From contig NZ_FXTN01000006.1 in NCBI RefSeq assembly GCF_900182595.1, forward strand, positions 1-64,000: a stretch of 64,000 bases of DNA, in the 5' to 3' direction. Below, one piece after another: positions 1-8,120 of this stretch. The notes under the pieces are model-generated. The model saw nothing but the letters and a program-made list of their open reading frames with translations. It did no database searches and was not told the origin of the DNA. This stretch comes from Pedobacter westerhofensis (GTDB taxonomy: Bacteria; Bacteroidota; Bacteroidia; Sphingobacteriales; Sphingobacteriaceae). The first letter of the stretch is position 1; each line of letters begins with the position of its first letter. The translations under genes were made by a program, and so were the position numbers.

Positions 1-92
1 GGTCACTTTACACCGAAATGAGGGGGTCAATTTAGAGCGGAATGAAGCGTCAGTTTAATTGCGGAATGAAGAGGTCAGTTTTGGCGAAACTC
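1..92. repeat. Terminal repeats of an IS21-type insertion sequence (end only)
   Basis: Four imperfect direct repeats with a period of about 24 bp begin near positions 1, 25, 48 and 73. Each has the form GGTCAnTTTnnnnCGGAATGA. Serial repeats of this style are typical of the ends of IS21-family (istA/istB) elements in Bacteroidota. The transposase genes would lie left of the window and are not seen. Confidence 0.6.
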
Positions 93-123
93 CCACTAGT
101 AACTGGGTCTTGGATTTTTATGA

Positions 124-333
124 TCATGATTCCATTTCAGCTACTTCAAAGCGAACTGACTCTCGCCCCTGGTTGCGTTCCTCTCCCAAATCCTCGCAGG
201 ACATAGAGCAATATCTCTGACCCCATGACACTCTGACGTTTTCTGGAGCGATATGCCCTCCGCAGAGAAAGCACCGTTTTACAATTGCTGTTGTATTTTC
301 CATTTGCTTTAAAATATTTAGAGTGAGCATCAT
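124..333 (-). CDS. Small putative zinc-binding protein
   Basis: A 69-aa protein with a CxxC pair near residues 21-24 (CFLC) and a second pair in YCSMSC near residues 42-46. This is the layout of a small treble-clef or zinc-ribbon protein. It is not recognised beyond that. Its start overlaps the stop of the upstream leftward gene, so the two are probably co-transcribed with the phage-like leftward set. Internal ATGs (for example the MENTTAIVKR start near 303) are also possible. Function unknown; it may assist DNA or RNA binding. Confidence 0.5.
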   Translation of the reverse strand: MMLTLNILKQMENTTAIVKRCFLCGGHIAPENVRVSWGQRYCSMSCEDLGEERNQGRESVRFEVAEMES

Positions 334-524
334 TTATTTAAGACTGCCTGTGAGGCAATCCTCATTGCTTTGCATTCTTTTTGCATAGCCAATATTTTAT
401 TGTACACCAGCGTGGCAAGCGTTAGCAATTCTTGTTTATCCTTTTTTGACATTGAGAAATAATCTATAGTAAGCGGACATTTTTTCTGAGAGCACAGGTT
501 CACTGTGCAATTGTTCTTTGACAT
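330..524 (-). CDS. Small hypothetical protein of the leftward phage-like set
   Basis: A 64-aa protein if started at the ATG at 524; the frame stays open to 578. The N-terminal part has three Cys and the C-terminal half is a charged amphipathic helix (residues about 25-60). A different frame (436-645, minus) overlaps the first half and cannot be excluded. I prefer this one because it overlaps the next leftward gene by the usual few bases and fills the space up to it. No family recognised. Confidence 0.4.
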   Translation of the reverse strand: MSKNNCTVNLCSQKKCPLTIDYFSMSKKDKQELLTLATLVYNKILAMQKECKAMRIASQAVLNK

Positions 525-717
525 AGTTGGTCCAGCTATTGAATCCTTCAGCGGATCTATCGTAGCTCTGTGGGACAAATGTCTTTGAGATAGCCAGCAC
601 TTTTGGCCGCTTACCTGGGGTTTGGTTTGATGACTGATTAATCATAACTTTGCGTTGCTTTAAAATGTTAAGGGGTGACTCATGACTATTTGCCCCGGGT
701 TGCTGCCCAGGGCATTT

Positions 718-1008
718 TTATTTTCTTCTTTTCGATTTGTAGTAGTCCTCTTCGATAAATGCATCCAGATCTTTCCTTTTGAAAATAAGCTTTCCGCCTT
801 TCGTGCTGCAGCCTATGTCGTGCTTATGATCTGTTATCCAATCCCTACTAAATCCAGTGATATCCATTACTTCCTGGGCAGTGAGGTATGGTTTTTTTGC
901 TTGCTTTAACTCGTCTGCTATTTCCTCAACTCTGGCGCTTAATTTTTCTATTTTAGAAATGAGGAGCAGCACTGTTTCTGTTTCGATGATCGATACTCCA
1001 GTTATCAT
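718..1008 (-). CDS. HTH_17 / excisionase-like DNA-binding protein
   Basis: 96 aa. Residues about 41-88 (PYLTAQEVMDITGFSRDWI followed by a GGKLIFKRKDLDAFI-type wing) form the winged helix-turn-helix of the MerR/HTH_17 group found in Bacteroidetes excisionases and mobilisation regulators. An N-terminal helix (residues 8-38) may dimerise. It is a close paralogue of the gene just upstream (1005-1286) and overlaps it by 4 bp, so they form one leftward operon. In ICEs and prophages such proteins control excision or early promoters. The target is unknown. Confidence 0.75.
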   Translation of the reverse strand: MITGVSIIETETVLLLISKIEKLSARVEEIADELKQAKKPYLTAQEVMDITGFSRDWITDHKHDIGCSTKGGKLIFKRKDLDAFIEEDYYKSKRRK

Positions 1009-1286
1009 TTTTTGATCTTAAAATAATTTCTGCACATGTATTCGTCAACATCTTCTTTCTTGAACCTAAGACAGCCACCAACAGTGGTGAATCCGATATC
1101 CTGTTTATTTGCGGTGACCCATGACTTTCCAAATCCCGTTATTTCCATGACGTCCTCGGTAGTCAGATAAGGCTTATATGCGCCTTTCAATTCTGACATT
1201 GTAGAGTTTACCATCTCAGCGAGGATGGCGACTGATCCGACCAAATCTTTTAAGGTCTTGGTCTCTACAAGCGATATTCCTTCCAT
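1005..1286 (-). CDS. HTH_17 / excisionase-like DNA-binding protein (paralogue)
   Basis: 93 aa with the same architecture as its downstream neighbour: an N-terminal helix, then PYLTTEDVMEITGFGKSWV, then a basic wing ending in KKEDVDEYM. The two proteins look like a tandem duplication that has diverged, and they could act as a heteromer or recognise different half-sites. The gene overlaps the next one by 4 bp and its start sits on the stop of the gene at 1286-1537, consistent with translational coupling. Confidence 0.75.
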   Translation of the reverse strand: MEGISLVETKTLKDLVGSVAILAEMVNSTMSELKGAYKPYLTTEDVMEITGFGKSWVTANKQDIGFTTVGGCLRFKKEDVDEYMCRNYFKIKK

Positions 1287-1537
1287 TATTTATTCCTCCA
1301 AACTTTTAAGTATTCAAAATCCCTTTTCAGCTTCACGTTGCCGAGAACCTCTTTTATCGTCTCGTATTCCCTATCAGGGAACTCACTACGAATATCCTTG
1401 CTAATCAATGGTGCTACCTTCATTCGGTCGGCATACCAGAAATAAATAGGCTTCTTTACATCTTCTAATTTCCGAAGAGGCCCTATCCAGGTGAATTTCT
1501 CCTTAGGAGCCTCAATCACGTTCACTACCATATCCAT
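1286..1537 (-). CDS. Hypothetical protein
   Basis: 83 aa, soluble, with no motif recognised. It is rich in Lys, Glu and aromatic residues. It is locked into the leftward operon by overlaps on both sides (start inside the end of the 195-aa regulator, stop at the start of the HTH_17 gene). The context suggests an early phage or ICE accessory protein; nothing in the sequence indicates a biochemical role. Confidence 0.55.
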   Translation of the reverse strand: MDMVVNVIEAPKEKFTWIGPLRKLEDVKKPIYFWYADRMKVAPLISKDIRSEFPDREYETIKEVLGNVKLKRDFEYLKVWRNK

Positions 1538-2112
1538 TTGATTATTCCTTTTTTTGTTGCGAAATACACGTACTCTGCCCGGGTGCTCATGCCTGTTTTT
1601 GCTTTCATGTTCTGCCAGTGCTTTTTTAAAGTAGAGATCGAGATAAAGAGGTCGTCAGCGATCCGTTTATTGGAAAGCATTGCTTTTTTCAGGATGTTCA
1701 GCTCCATCTTGGTAAGCGAACCGTTTTTTACTTTTATACTGCAGCACAGTTTGCCTTCGGCCTTACAGGCCCCTCTGAAACCGCAATCAAAATATTCCGA
1801 TTCACCCATATTACCATTCACGTCGATATCTGGATTAGGGTCTAATCCTCCGTACTTGCAAAAAGCATAGTGTTTCAAGTAATCCTCCTTTGTAATACCT
1901 TTCATTCGGCCAAGGGAACGCATGGCGATCGGGTTTCCTGCAAGATCTTGCTGAAGCTTTAATTTTATCCATTCTGGAAATTCTGAGAAGGAATTGTAAA
2001 CTATTCCCATATTAATGCATCTGACATCAATGATTCCCTTCTCCGCGAAGAACTCTACGCCGTTATCTATCATGCCGGCGAAATGGTTGTTTTTGTATTG
2101 AGCTGTTAACAT
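1525..2112 (-). CDS. LuxR-type HTH protein of phage/ICE origin with Cys-rich middle
   Basis: 195 aa. Residues about 135-190 (LTKMELNILKKAMLSNKRIA, DLFISISTLKKHW, NMKAKTGMSTRAEYV) are a LuxR/GerE-like helix-turn-helix. The centre carries a Cys cluster (CKYGG, CGFRGACKAEGKLCC) that could bind a metal or an Fe-S centre. I know similar proteins beside S24 repressors in Bacteroidetes prophages. It is the first gene of the leftward operon and diverges from the repressor at 2275. The intervening region is full of palindromes, so the two probably act on the same switch. Confidence 0.65.
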   Translation of the reverse strand: MLTAQYKNNHFAGMIDNGVEFFAEKGIIDVRCINMGIVYNSFSEFPEWIKLKLQQDLAGNPIAMRSLGRMKGITKEDYLKHYAFCKYGGLDPNPDIDVNGNMGESEYFDCGFRGACKAEGKLCCSIKVKNGSLTKMELNILKKAMLSNKRIADDLFISISTLKKHWQNMKAKTGMSTRAEYVYFATKKGIIKWIW

Positions 2113-2274
2113 ATAGTCCTTTATAAGTATATGCCTGATAGGCGTTTTATATTATCTTTGTTGTGTTGTACAATACAAATATGATTAGAAATATTTTCTA
2201 TTGCAATAGAATATTAGATATATAATCTAATAAACACGCATCTACCTGATTATTAGGTAGATTTATTTTCTATT
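2113..2274. promoter_or_regulatory. Divergent control region with several palindromes
   Basis: This 162-bp AT-rich spacer separates the leftward early operon from the rightward repressor. It holds a near-perfect 18-bp palindrome TTGTGTTGTACAATACAA (2161-2178), a perfect 16-bp palindrome TTCTATTGCAATAGAA (2196-2211), an ATTAGAT/ATCTAAT inverted pair (2213-2231) and a CTACCT/AGGTAG pair (2241-2259). TATCTTTG at 2153-2160 fits a Bacteroidetes -7 box reading right. The arrangement resembles a phage lysogeny switch. Confidence 0.55.
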
Positions 2275-3021
2275 ATGAGTATCAAAAACAGAATAAAGGA
2301 ATTTATATCTTCGTTAAGCATTGAAACGAAGGCCTTTGAGTTAGCTGCCGGACTATCAAATGGCTTTGTAAATAACATTGGCCAGAGTATACGAGAAAAG
2401 TCAATGAACCAAATTCTATCAGCCTACCCTGATCTCAATAGAAATTGGCTGCTAACTGGCGAGGGTAGCATGCTCGTAAAAACATCAAAATCTAACGCAA
2501 TAGATCTCGGAGAGCTTCCGAGCAACTTTGAATTAGACGAGACTCCTTTTATAGAATTACCAGGAGGAGATATATTAATGGTATTCCCACTCGTTGAAGA
2601 ATCTGCTTATGCAGGATACTTGAACGGTTATGCAGATCCAGAGTTTATAGAGCAGAGACCAAAACATAGTTTGATAGTGCAGAAGTATCATAAGGGATTA
2701 TACAGAGGATTTGAAATAGTAGGAGATAGTATGGACAATGGCACAATTGAAAGCATCCCAGATAAAAGTAAAGTTACTGGCAGATTCTTGATGCATCATC
2801 ATTGGGAAAATAAGCTACATCTACATAGGTACAAGGATTTTATAATTGTCCATAAAACGGATGGCATAATTGCAAAAAGAATTATCAAACATAATGTTGA
2901 GGAGGGTACCATCGTCATTCATTCACTCAACCCAGATAAAGAGTCATTTCCGGATAAGGAATTACATTTAAGTGATGTAAAAGAATTATACAATATAATC
3001 GATGTTTCCATAAGAAGATAA
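2275..3021 (+). CDS. Phage-type repressor with S24 (LexA/CI-like) domain
   Basis: 248 aa. Residues 1-70 form an HTH related to Bacteroidetes CI-type repressors (ELAAGLSNGFVNNIGQ recognition region, then NWLLTGEGSML). Residues about 110-235 are an S24 peptidase-like domain with the GDSM serine motif and a Lys in GIIAKRI at the position of the catalytic Lys. Self-cleavage on DNA damage is therefore possible. It is divergent from the leftward early operon, with palindromic operators between them. It is followed by a lipoprotein gene and a second XRE regulator on the same strand. Confidence 0.8.
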   Translation: MSIKNRIKEFISSLSIETKAFELAAGLSNGFVNNIGQSIREKSMNQILSAYPDLNRNWLLTGEGSMLVKTSKSNAIDLGELPSNFELDETPFIELPGGDILMVFPLVEESAYAGYLNGYADPEFIEQRPKHSLIVQKYHKGLYRGFEIVGDSMDNGTIESIPDKSKVTGRFLMHHHWENKLHLHRYKDFIIVHKTDGIIAKRIIKHNVEEGTIVIHSLNPDKESFPDKELHLSDVKELYNIIDVSIRR

Positions 3022-3033
3022 ATAACCTCTCAT

Positions 3034-3633
3034 ATGAATTGCAAAAACGACAACTTAATATTCATGGCTTTATGCCTTTGCTCCATTGCTATAGTTAGCT
3101 GTAACAACGCCACTAGGAGCACTGTTCCCAATACTTCGATAACAGATTCATCACTGATAGTTACGGATGTGGATACAACGCAGCTATCCAACTCTGTACC
3201 GAGTCCAAGCGCATCAAATTGGACATACGAAGAAGATGAGGACAAGATGACATCCAAAAAAATATTTAGAGCTTCTGTTACAGCGAAAGAGGAATTGCAG
3301 TTTGGCTCACCATACGACGGTGGATCTACAGCGACATTGACTATTAGAAAGAAACGCGGAGAAACAGATATTTACTTAAGAGTTTCAAAAGGGCAATTTA
3401 ATTCAAGCTATGACGGTGGTAAAGTTCGTGCTCGTTTCGATAATATCCCAGCAAAGATGTACGAGTTCTCTGGAGCATCAAGTGGTGACTCAGATATTAT
3501 ATTTTTAGATGCCGTCCCCAGTTTTCTCAAGAAGATTAAAGGACATAAAAAGTTATTACTTGAGGCTGAATTCTATAGTGAGGGGTTACATGTAATGGAG
3601 TTTGATATATCTAATTTAAATTGGACGCACTAA
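3034..3633 (+). CDS. Putative lipoprotein of unknown function
   Basis: 199 aa. The N-terminus is hydrophobic and ends in a lipobox-like CSIAIVSC near residue 23, so it should be an exported lipoprotein. A low-complexity Thr/Ser-rich stretch follows, then a beta-rich domain (about 85-195) that I do not recognise. The gene starts 12 bp after the repressor stop, and its own stop overlaps the start of the next XRE gene as TAATG. It is an unusual cargo for a repressor operon; lipoproteins in that position often act in superinfection exclusion (inference). Confidence 0.65.
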   Translation: MNCKNDNLIFMALCLCSIAIVSCNNATRSTVPNTSITDSSLIVTDVDTTQLSNSVPSPSASNWTYEEDEDKMTSKKIFRASVTAKEELQFGSPYDGGSTATLTIRKKRGETDIYLRVSKGQFNSSYDGGKVRARFDNIPAKMYEFSGASSGDSDIIFLDAVPSFLKKIKGHKKLLLEAEFYSEGLHVMEFDISNLNWTH

Positions 3634-3977
3634 TGCAAGACTTAAAGGCAATTGGAGCCAGAATAAAATCATTCAGGCAATCACGCAAGATAACTCAAGA
3701 CGATCTTGCTGAGGAAACTGGATACAATAAGAAAACCATATCTCTATTGGAGAATGGACATAGGGCGCCCACCCAGAAATTACTTTCACACCTTTCAGAA
3801 AAATACAATCTTGACCTGGATTGGGTAGCTTCCGGAAAGGGAGATCAAATAAATGATCGAAAGGCTGATCCGAACTCAGCGCCAAACCTGCACGCGAAAA
3901 TTGTTGAAATGGAAATTGAACTGAGAGAGGTGAAAAAAATGATGGAGCAAATTTTAGGTAAAATTCAGCAGCTATAA
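3633..3977 (+). CDS. XRE-family transcriptional regulator
   Basis: 114 aa from the ATG at 3633, which overlaps the lipoprotein stop (TAATG). Another ATG four codons upstream is possible. Residues about 10-62 form a canonical HTH_3 (IKSFRQSRKITQDDLAEETG, then TISLLENGHRAPT). A short coiled-coil tail (about 88-112) suggests dimerisation. It is the last gene of the rightward repressor operon and probably autoregulatory. Confidence 0.8.
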   Translation: MQDLKAIGARIKSFRQSRKITQDDLAEETGYNKKTISLLENGHRAPTQKLLSHLSEKYNLDLDWVASGKGDQINDRKADPNSAPNLHAKIVEMEIELREVKKMMEQILGKIQQL

Positions 3978-4017
3978 ATAGAATCCGTACACCATCTGTA
4001 CACCGTTCAAAAAAAAA

Positions 4018-4056
4018 TCCTCTAACTCACTAATATTGTATTAGTTTGTTAGAGGA
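4018..4056 (-). terminator. Hairpin with T-run on the minus strand
   Basis: TCCTCTAAC (4018-4026) pairs with GTTAGAGGA (4048-4056); inside it ACTAAT pairs with ATTAGT. Nine A residues precede the hairpin on the plus strand, so the intrinsic-terminator polarity (hairpin then U-run) is leftward. It may still terminate the rightward XRE operon. Similar hairpins often sit next to element ends in Bacteroidota. Confidence 0.55.
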
Positions 4057-4261
4057 TGTGTGGTCCCCGAGATACAGAACTCGAACTATTTCATAGATGA
4101 TCTGCGTAATGCAGCAGGGTTAGAAGATGACTCATATAACCCTCTACCCCCTGGTTCAACAGGTCTTTAGTGATAATATTTTGAAAGCCAGTATCTCTAT
4201 GATGCTGGCTTTTGAGTTAAGGACAGTTTTCGACATGAACGGTTATGAACGGATAGAAAGC
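4057..4261. other. Intergenic DNA, possible attachment-site remnant
   Basis: The stretch starting TGTGGTCCCCGAGATACAG and containing AACTCGAAC is reminiscent of tRNA-3'-end-type attachment cores next to Bacteroidetes integrases, but it does not fold as a tRNA. A second hairpin lies at 4184-4213: AAAGCCAG pairs with CTGGCTTT and is followed by T. No gene is supported here. Confidence 0.3.
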
Positions 4262-5002
4262 TTATTGTTTTTTGAAAATTAAGCTATGATGCAACTTTGG
4301 TCCTCCACTATGAGACCTGATTATTTGCATTTTTCTTAATCTGATTAACATCCTGCGAACAGTGATTTCTGAGCTACCCAATTTTCTAGCTATATATTTC
4401 GTCGTAATTTCAGGATGGCATTCAATAATATGTAACATCATCCGTTCTTTTAAGGTGAGTTCTTTTGCCAAACCATTTCTGTCAAACCTGCGCAAGATTT
4501 CTTGTTGCCCATCCCGTAAACGCGAAAGGTAAGAGATAGTCCATTCACTGATACTTTTTTTGTTAAATGTATACTCATGGGTTGGTGATAGCCAGCCTAC
4601 CCACTGATATCCAAGATCTAAAAGTAGACTATCAGAAATTTTGATTAGGCTTTCATTTTTCGAGTTCAAAGGTTGAATTAAGTCGCAGATTGTATACGCA
4701 AATAAGCAGCATGTGACAAGTGGCGACATTGTCAAATTAGTTTCGAACCCAAACATTAACTTTTGATATCTATCCAAAATCAAATCTCTTCTGTCGGAAG
4801 CAAGCAAAACAACAGCGTCCAAAATTATTTCAAATGGCGTTTGCTTTACGGACTCCGAATTAAATACAACGTCTAAAGCCCTTAGTTCTTTTTCATTAAC
4901 CCACTGCCAATACACGCCAAACTTTTCAATATTTGTTACTAAATCCAATAATTCCCATGATGGCTCAAAGGCATCAAAAATTTTGATCTCATTTATCTCC
5001 AT
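4262..5002 (-). CDS. Unknown protein with C-terminal winged helix
   Basis: 246 aa. Residues about 1-165 are helical and unrecognised. Residues about 180-240 (LTLKERMMLHIIECHPEITT, KYIARKLGSSEITVRRMLIRL) read as a winged HTH of the kind found at the C-terminus of Fic and AlbA_2 proteins, but no FIC motif is present. It follows the 372-aa gene by about 80 bp on the same strand, and they probably form a two-gene operon. Its place between phage and conflict genes suggests a regulator or effector of an uncharacterised element. Confidence 0.6.
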   Translation of the reverse strand: MEINEIKIFDAFEPSWELLDLVTNIEKFGVYWQWVNEKELRALDVVFNSESVKQTPFEIILDAVVLLASDRRDLILDRYQKLMFGFETNLTMSPLVTCCLFAYTICDLIQPLNSKNESLIKISDSLLLDLGYQWVGWLSPTHEYTFNKKSISEWTISYLSRLRDGQQEILRRFDRNGLAKELTLKERMMLHIIECHPEITTKYIARKLGSSEITVRRMLIRLRKMQIIRSHSGGPKLHHSLIFKKQ

Positions 5003-5079
5003 ACGATCTAAAATCCCTCAAAAACCTTATTTCAAAACCTACGTTGGGATGTTATGGGGAAGAAACCCCAAATATCTAT

Positions 5080-6198
5080 TTACGTCTTCTCTGGGTAAAG
5101 ATTAAATTGGTCAGCATACCATTCTGATAACAAAACCGAAGATTTAAAGAACATTCTTGCAAACTCTAATACAGAATTGAAGGGCACTTTTTCTATTCTA
5201 AACAAGTGGGTTCTGCACGTTGCATCAACAACCTTACCACCTGATGCCAAATTTTGGTTCCATCTTTTTTCAATTTTTTCATCAAAATACATATTGATCG
5301 CAAGATCCAAATGCATTAGTACAGCCTTCGCTGAAGGCTCACCAATAGCGCCTTTGGTATCTAAGTGAATGCAACGACCCATCCAATGCCCATCGGATAG
5401 TTTTTGAAGTTCTTCGATCATCATCGATAATGTCCCATCATTTTTGCGCTGGGCTGAAACGTCAAGCCTTCTCACTTTTAGAACCCGAAAATCCCAATAA
5501 TTCTGTGTATCAGCCGTACTCTCTTCCAGAATATAAGATGATCCCTCTCTGTTATTTTTAAAGATCATCAAATTTTTCCACCACTTCGGGCTGGCAGGTA
5601 TTATGGTCGCCTCTAGAAGTGCTTGGGCAGGTATGCTTTCAGAAACCTTATATGGATGGATGCGGACATATTTGGGTGCAGAGGGAAAAGTGTCATTTGC
5701 CCAAGTCAGGATGTTAGGATTCATTTCTCCATCGGTAAGTGAAAAACCATTCTGAAAACCTAGAACTGCTCCCTCTCCAATTAGTTCTACCTCTTTGAGA
5801 TTTATCAAATCGTTGTTTAACGTGGCATTCCACAAAGAAGGAGATATTTTAAAAAGGGGTTGTTCAGGGGTGTATGGTGCACATTTTAGTTCAAAATAAA
5901 GCTTATCCCGCCTTTCCTTAATTTCAAAACTTAAGAAAATCCAGACTTCTCGATCTTCAAGTGTTTCATTTTCAAAAGCCTTTGAATATTGAAACGAATA
6001 GATTTGGACTGCTTCTCTCTCTTTAGCGCCAAAAAAATCTTTTTGAAATAAAAAAAGTTCGTGCAATTTATTATCGACTTTTCGCTTTTGATCCAAAAAG
6101 TCTTCTGGTGAGATCTGGTAATGATAATATTCCTCAGCCAAGTTGTCTAATGTGTTCAGGTATGTCTCTATATCCATTTTGCCAATCAAGTTTAGCAA
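5080..6198 (-). CDS. Unknown protein
   Basis: Up to 372 aa; the ATG at 6177 (MDIETYL) is an alternative start. It is soluble, with no signal peptide or membrane segment. An acidic N-terminal helix-rich part (1-70) is followed by a long mixed alpha/beta part with many Trp and aromatic residues. I recognise no catalytic motif. It lies upstream of the winged-helix protein at 4262-5002 on the same strand. Codon use looks like that of its neighbours. The pair could be a novel two-component conflict module, which is only an inference from position. Confidence 0.55.
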   Translation of the reverse strand: MLNLIGKMDIETYLNTLDNLAEEYYHYQISPEDFLDQKRKVDNKLHELFLFQKDFFGAKEREAVQIYSFQYSKAFENETLEDREVWIFLSFEIKERRDKLYFELKCAPYTPEQPLFKISPSLWNATLNNDLINLKEVELIGEGAVLGFQNGFSLTDGEMNPNILTWANDTFPSAPKYVRIHPYKVSESIPAQALLEATIIPASPKWWKNLMIFKNNREGSSYILEESTADTQNYWDFRVLKVRRLDVSAQRKNDGTLSMMIEELQKLSDGHWMGRCIHLDTKGAIGEPSAKAVLMHLDLAINMYFDEKIEKRWNQNLASGGKVVDATCRTHLFRIEKVPFNSVLEFARMFFKSSVLLSEWYADQFNLYPEKT

Positions 6199-6244
6199 TA
6201 GTAGAGATTAATATCACTATTTCTAACGTATTAGTATATAAAAT

Positions 6245-6463
6245 TTATAATAGGGCTATAAAAAGCCCTTCATCACCAAAGGATAGGTAGTTATGCTTGG
6301 TCGATATCAGGTGATCTAGGATTTGCAGGTCAAGCGGTTTACCTGCTTCAATAAGTTTTTTGGTAATGATCAGATCCTGCTCGCTGGGGCGTAGGTTTGA
6401 ACTTGGATAATTGTGTGCCAGGATTATTCCAGCAGCGACACTTTTCAGTGCGATCCCAAAGAT
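6245..6463 (-). pseudogene. radC: radC remnant (C-terminal JAB part only)
   Basis: The minus strand encodes about 70 residues that align throughout with the C-terminus of the intact RadC at 33716-34186 (FGIALKS, IILxHNxPSxNLxPSExD, KxLDLxILDH, YxSFGDEGL). The JAMM signature is damaged: HNHPSGN of the intact copy is HNYPSSN here, so the second metal His is lost. The N-terminal half is missing; the similarity breaks off at 6463. It marks the footprint of an older ICE. Confidence 0.85.
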
Positions 6464-6507
6464 AGTTGATAGTTATTGATTAGGCTTCCCCTTAGTTAAA
6501 CGAACGA

Positions 6508-6750
6508 TCCGGCAATTGTCCGGCAAGAAATTAAAATTTTAGTGAAGTGCGTGTGCTGTCCTAAGCTATTATAAGGTCTGTTCCGGCAGGTATCCGGCAA
6601 CCAATTTATGTTACGTATACCAAATTACACCTTAAATGTTTACTTTTTACTATTCTTCCGGCAAACATTCGGCAATTCTTCCAACATACCAAACCTCGTT
6701 AATACTGAATAAATACGATAAATGTATACGCTCCGGCAATGATCCGGCAA
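6508..6750. repeat. Four-unit array of TCCGGCAA-N3-TCCGGCAA sites, 75-bp period
   Basis: Paired half-sites occur at 6508-6526, 6582-6600, 6657-6675 and 6732-6750. Starts are 74, 75 and 75 bp apart. Within each unit the two 8-mers are offset by 11 bp, one helical turn; one or two positions vary. The spacers are AT-rich and unrelated. The array starts at the stop codon of the AlbA_2 pseudogene. Confidence 0.8.
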
Positions 6751-8120
6751 TTAAGATCTGCGCTTCTTTATATACCTGGTAAATGCACCATCACCAATCT
6801 TCTCAATCCAACGACCATCTAACAAAACAGAAATATCATTTCTGGCCGTACGTTCACTAATCTTTTCTAGAAAAAATTGCTGATACTGTTCCCTGGTAAA
6901 TTCTTCCTTGCTGTTGAAAGTATCCAAAAAATGAGAAGTACGGCTGTTCAAAACGTTTTCTATTGGCCTGCTGTCCATCGTTAGGGTTGTAGCACCGTTA
7001 CTGCTTACCCCAGTAGGAGGAACAAGGCCGATATCACGAAACGTTTTGGTTATGAGTAAAGTACCACGTCCCAGTTTCTCGATCATTCCGGCAAGAAAGA
7101 CAACATGTGTTATACCAGGATTGGGAGGGATAGACCGGTGGTTCTCTTTTAGATTCTTATCCTTGAGTCCGCTCGGCAATTCGCCACTATTGATAATCTC
7201 GATACGTTCACGGTAAATTGTGATAAGAACTTCTCCCGTAGGAGTAATCTCTGTGCATCATTGCATTGATAACTGCCTCATCTAACGCCCTGGAAGGAAA
7301 CTGCATTCTGTCCTCTCTTCTCCATTCTACCTCGTCAAAGAAGCTTAATCTTGGAATATTTTTCTGAAAATACTCTTGGAGACGAAATGCCCTAAAAATA
7401 TTCTTTGCGATTAATACCGTATTATCATACCTGTCGCCCGTCTTTCCGTCTGGAAACTCGACAATCCGGACCCTGCATTGGGGAAGAAAGTAGGTCGGTT
7501 CCTTTCCAAACAGGACAATTGCAGCGTTGGTAACCTGTAGGTTCTTCAGTAATTGAAGGCTTTGCAAAAAATGAAGCTGATCATCAGGAGAAAGTCTACC
7601 AGATCGTTCAAGGCGGTTGGATAAGCGGATGGTTTCGGCAACTTCATCCAAATCAAGATCCTCAATACTGGCTTCAAGCGCCAACGATTTTTCCCAACTG
7701 TATTCGTCGACCCGCTGGGTGCGGATTAATTTACTCATTTCATTTTCATCTGCCTGAATACTTTGTCCATCCAGCCGAACAAAACTTTGATTACGATATT
7801 AATACGGGCGACGGTTACCTTCAATAACTCGATCAATATGACTTGATGATCGTTAAAAACCTCTTCTCTTAAACCTATCAGGCTCTCTGGACAATTTCTT
7901 TATGCAAAAACAAACGTAGTTCATGAAGCGTTTGCTCCAAACCCGGTAATGGATATACTTTTCTGTTTTTATCAACACCGATCAGCACTCTTCCTCCTTT
8001 GCTATTCAAAAAAGCGCATACCGCCTTAGCAACCTCCGATAACTCGGGTCAAACAAAACAAACTAAGCGCTCCCTATCATTTTCCTTTAATAGGCTTTCT
8101 ACATATTCAGCTTCTATCAT
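6751..8120 (-). pseudogene. AlbA_2 (Schlafen-like) ATP-binding / COG2865 protein, broken
   Basis: Read leftward, the pieces are an AlbA_2 core (VAKAVCAFLNSKGGRVLIGVD) near 7960-8030, then the COG2865 middle (ALDEAVINAMMHRDYSY), then IEIINSGELPSGL and the IEKLGRGTLLI motif, then a wHTH. There is an in-frame TGA near 8050, a frame change near 7860-7890, another at the MSKLIRT junction near 7737, and a one-base G-run shift near 7220. The two longest intact pieces are 7208-7738 and 6751-7179. The start overlaps the DUF4062 stop (ATGA). The intact protein would be a putative nuclease/regulator common in defence islands. Confidence 0.85.

Noticed and set aside
4057..4110. tRNA-like sequence GTGGTCCCCGAG...CTCGAAC
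   Set aside because: It cannot be folded into a cloverleaf; at best an attachment-site relic.
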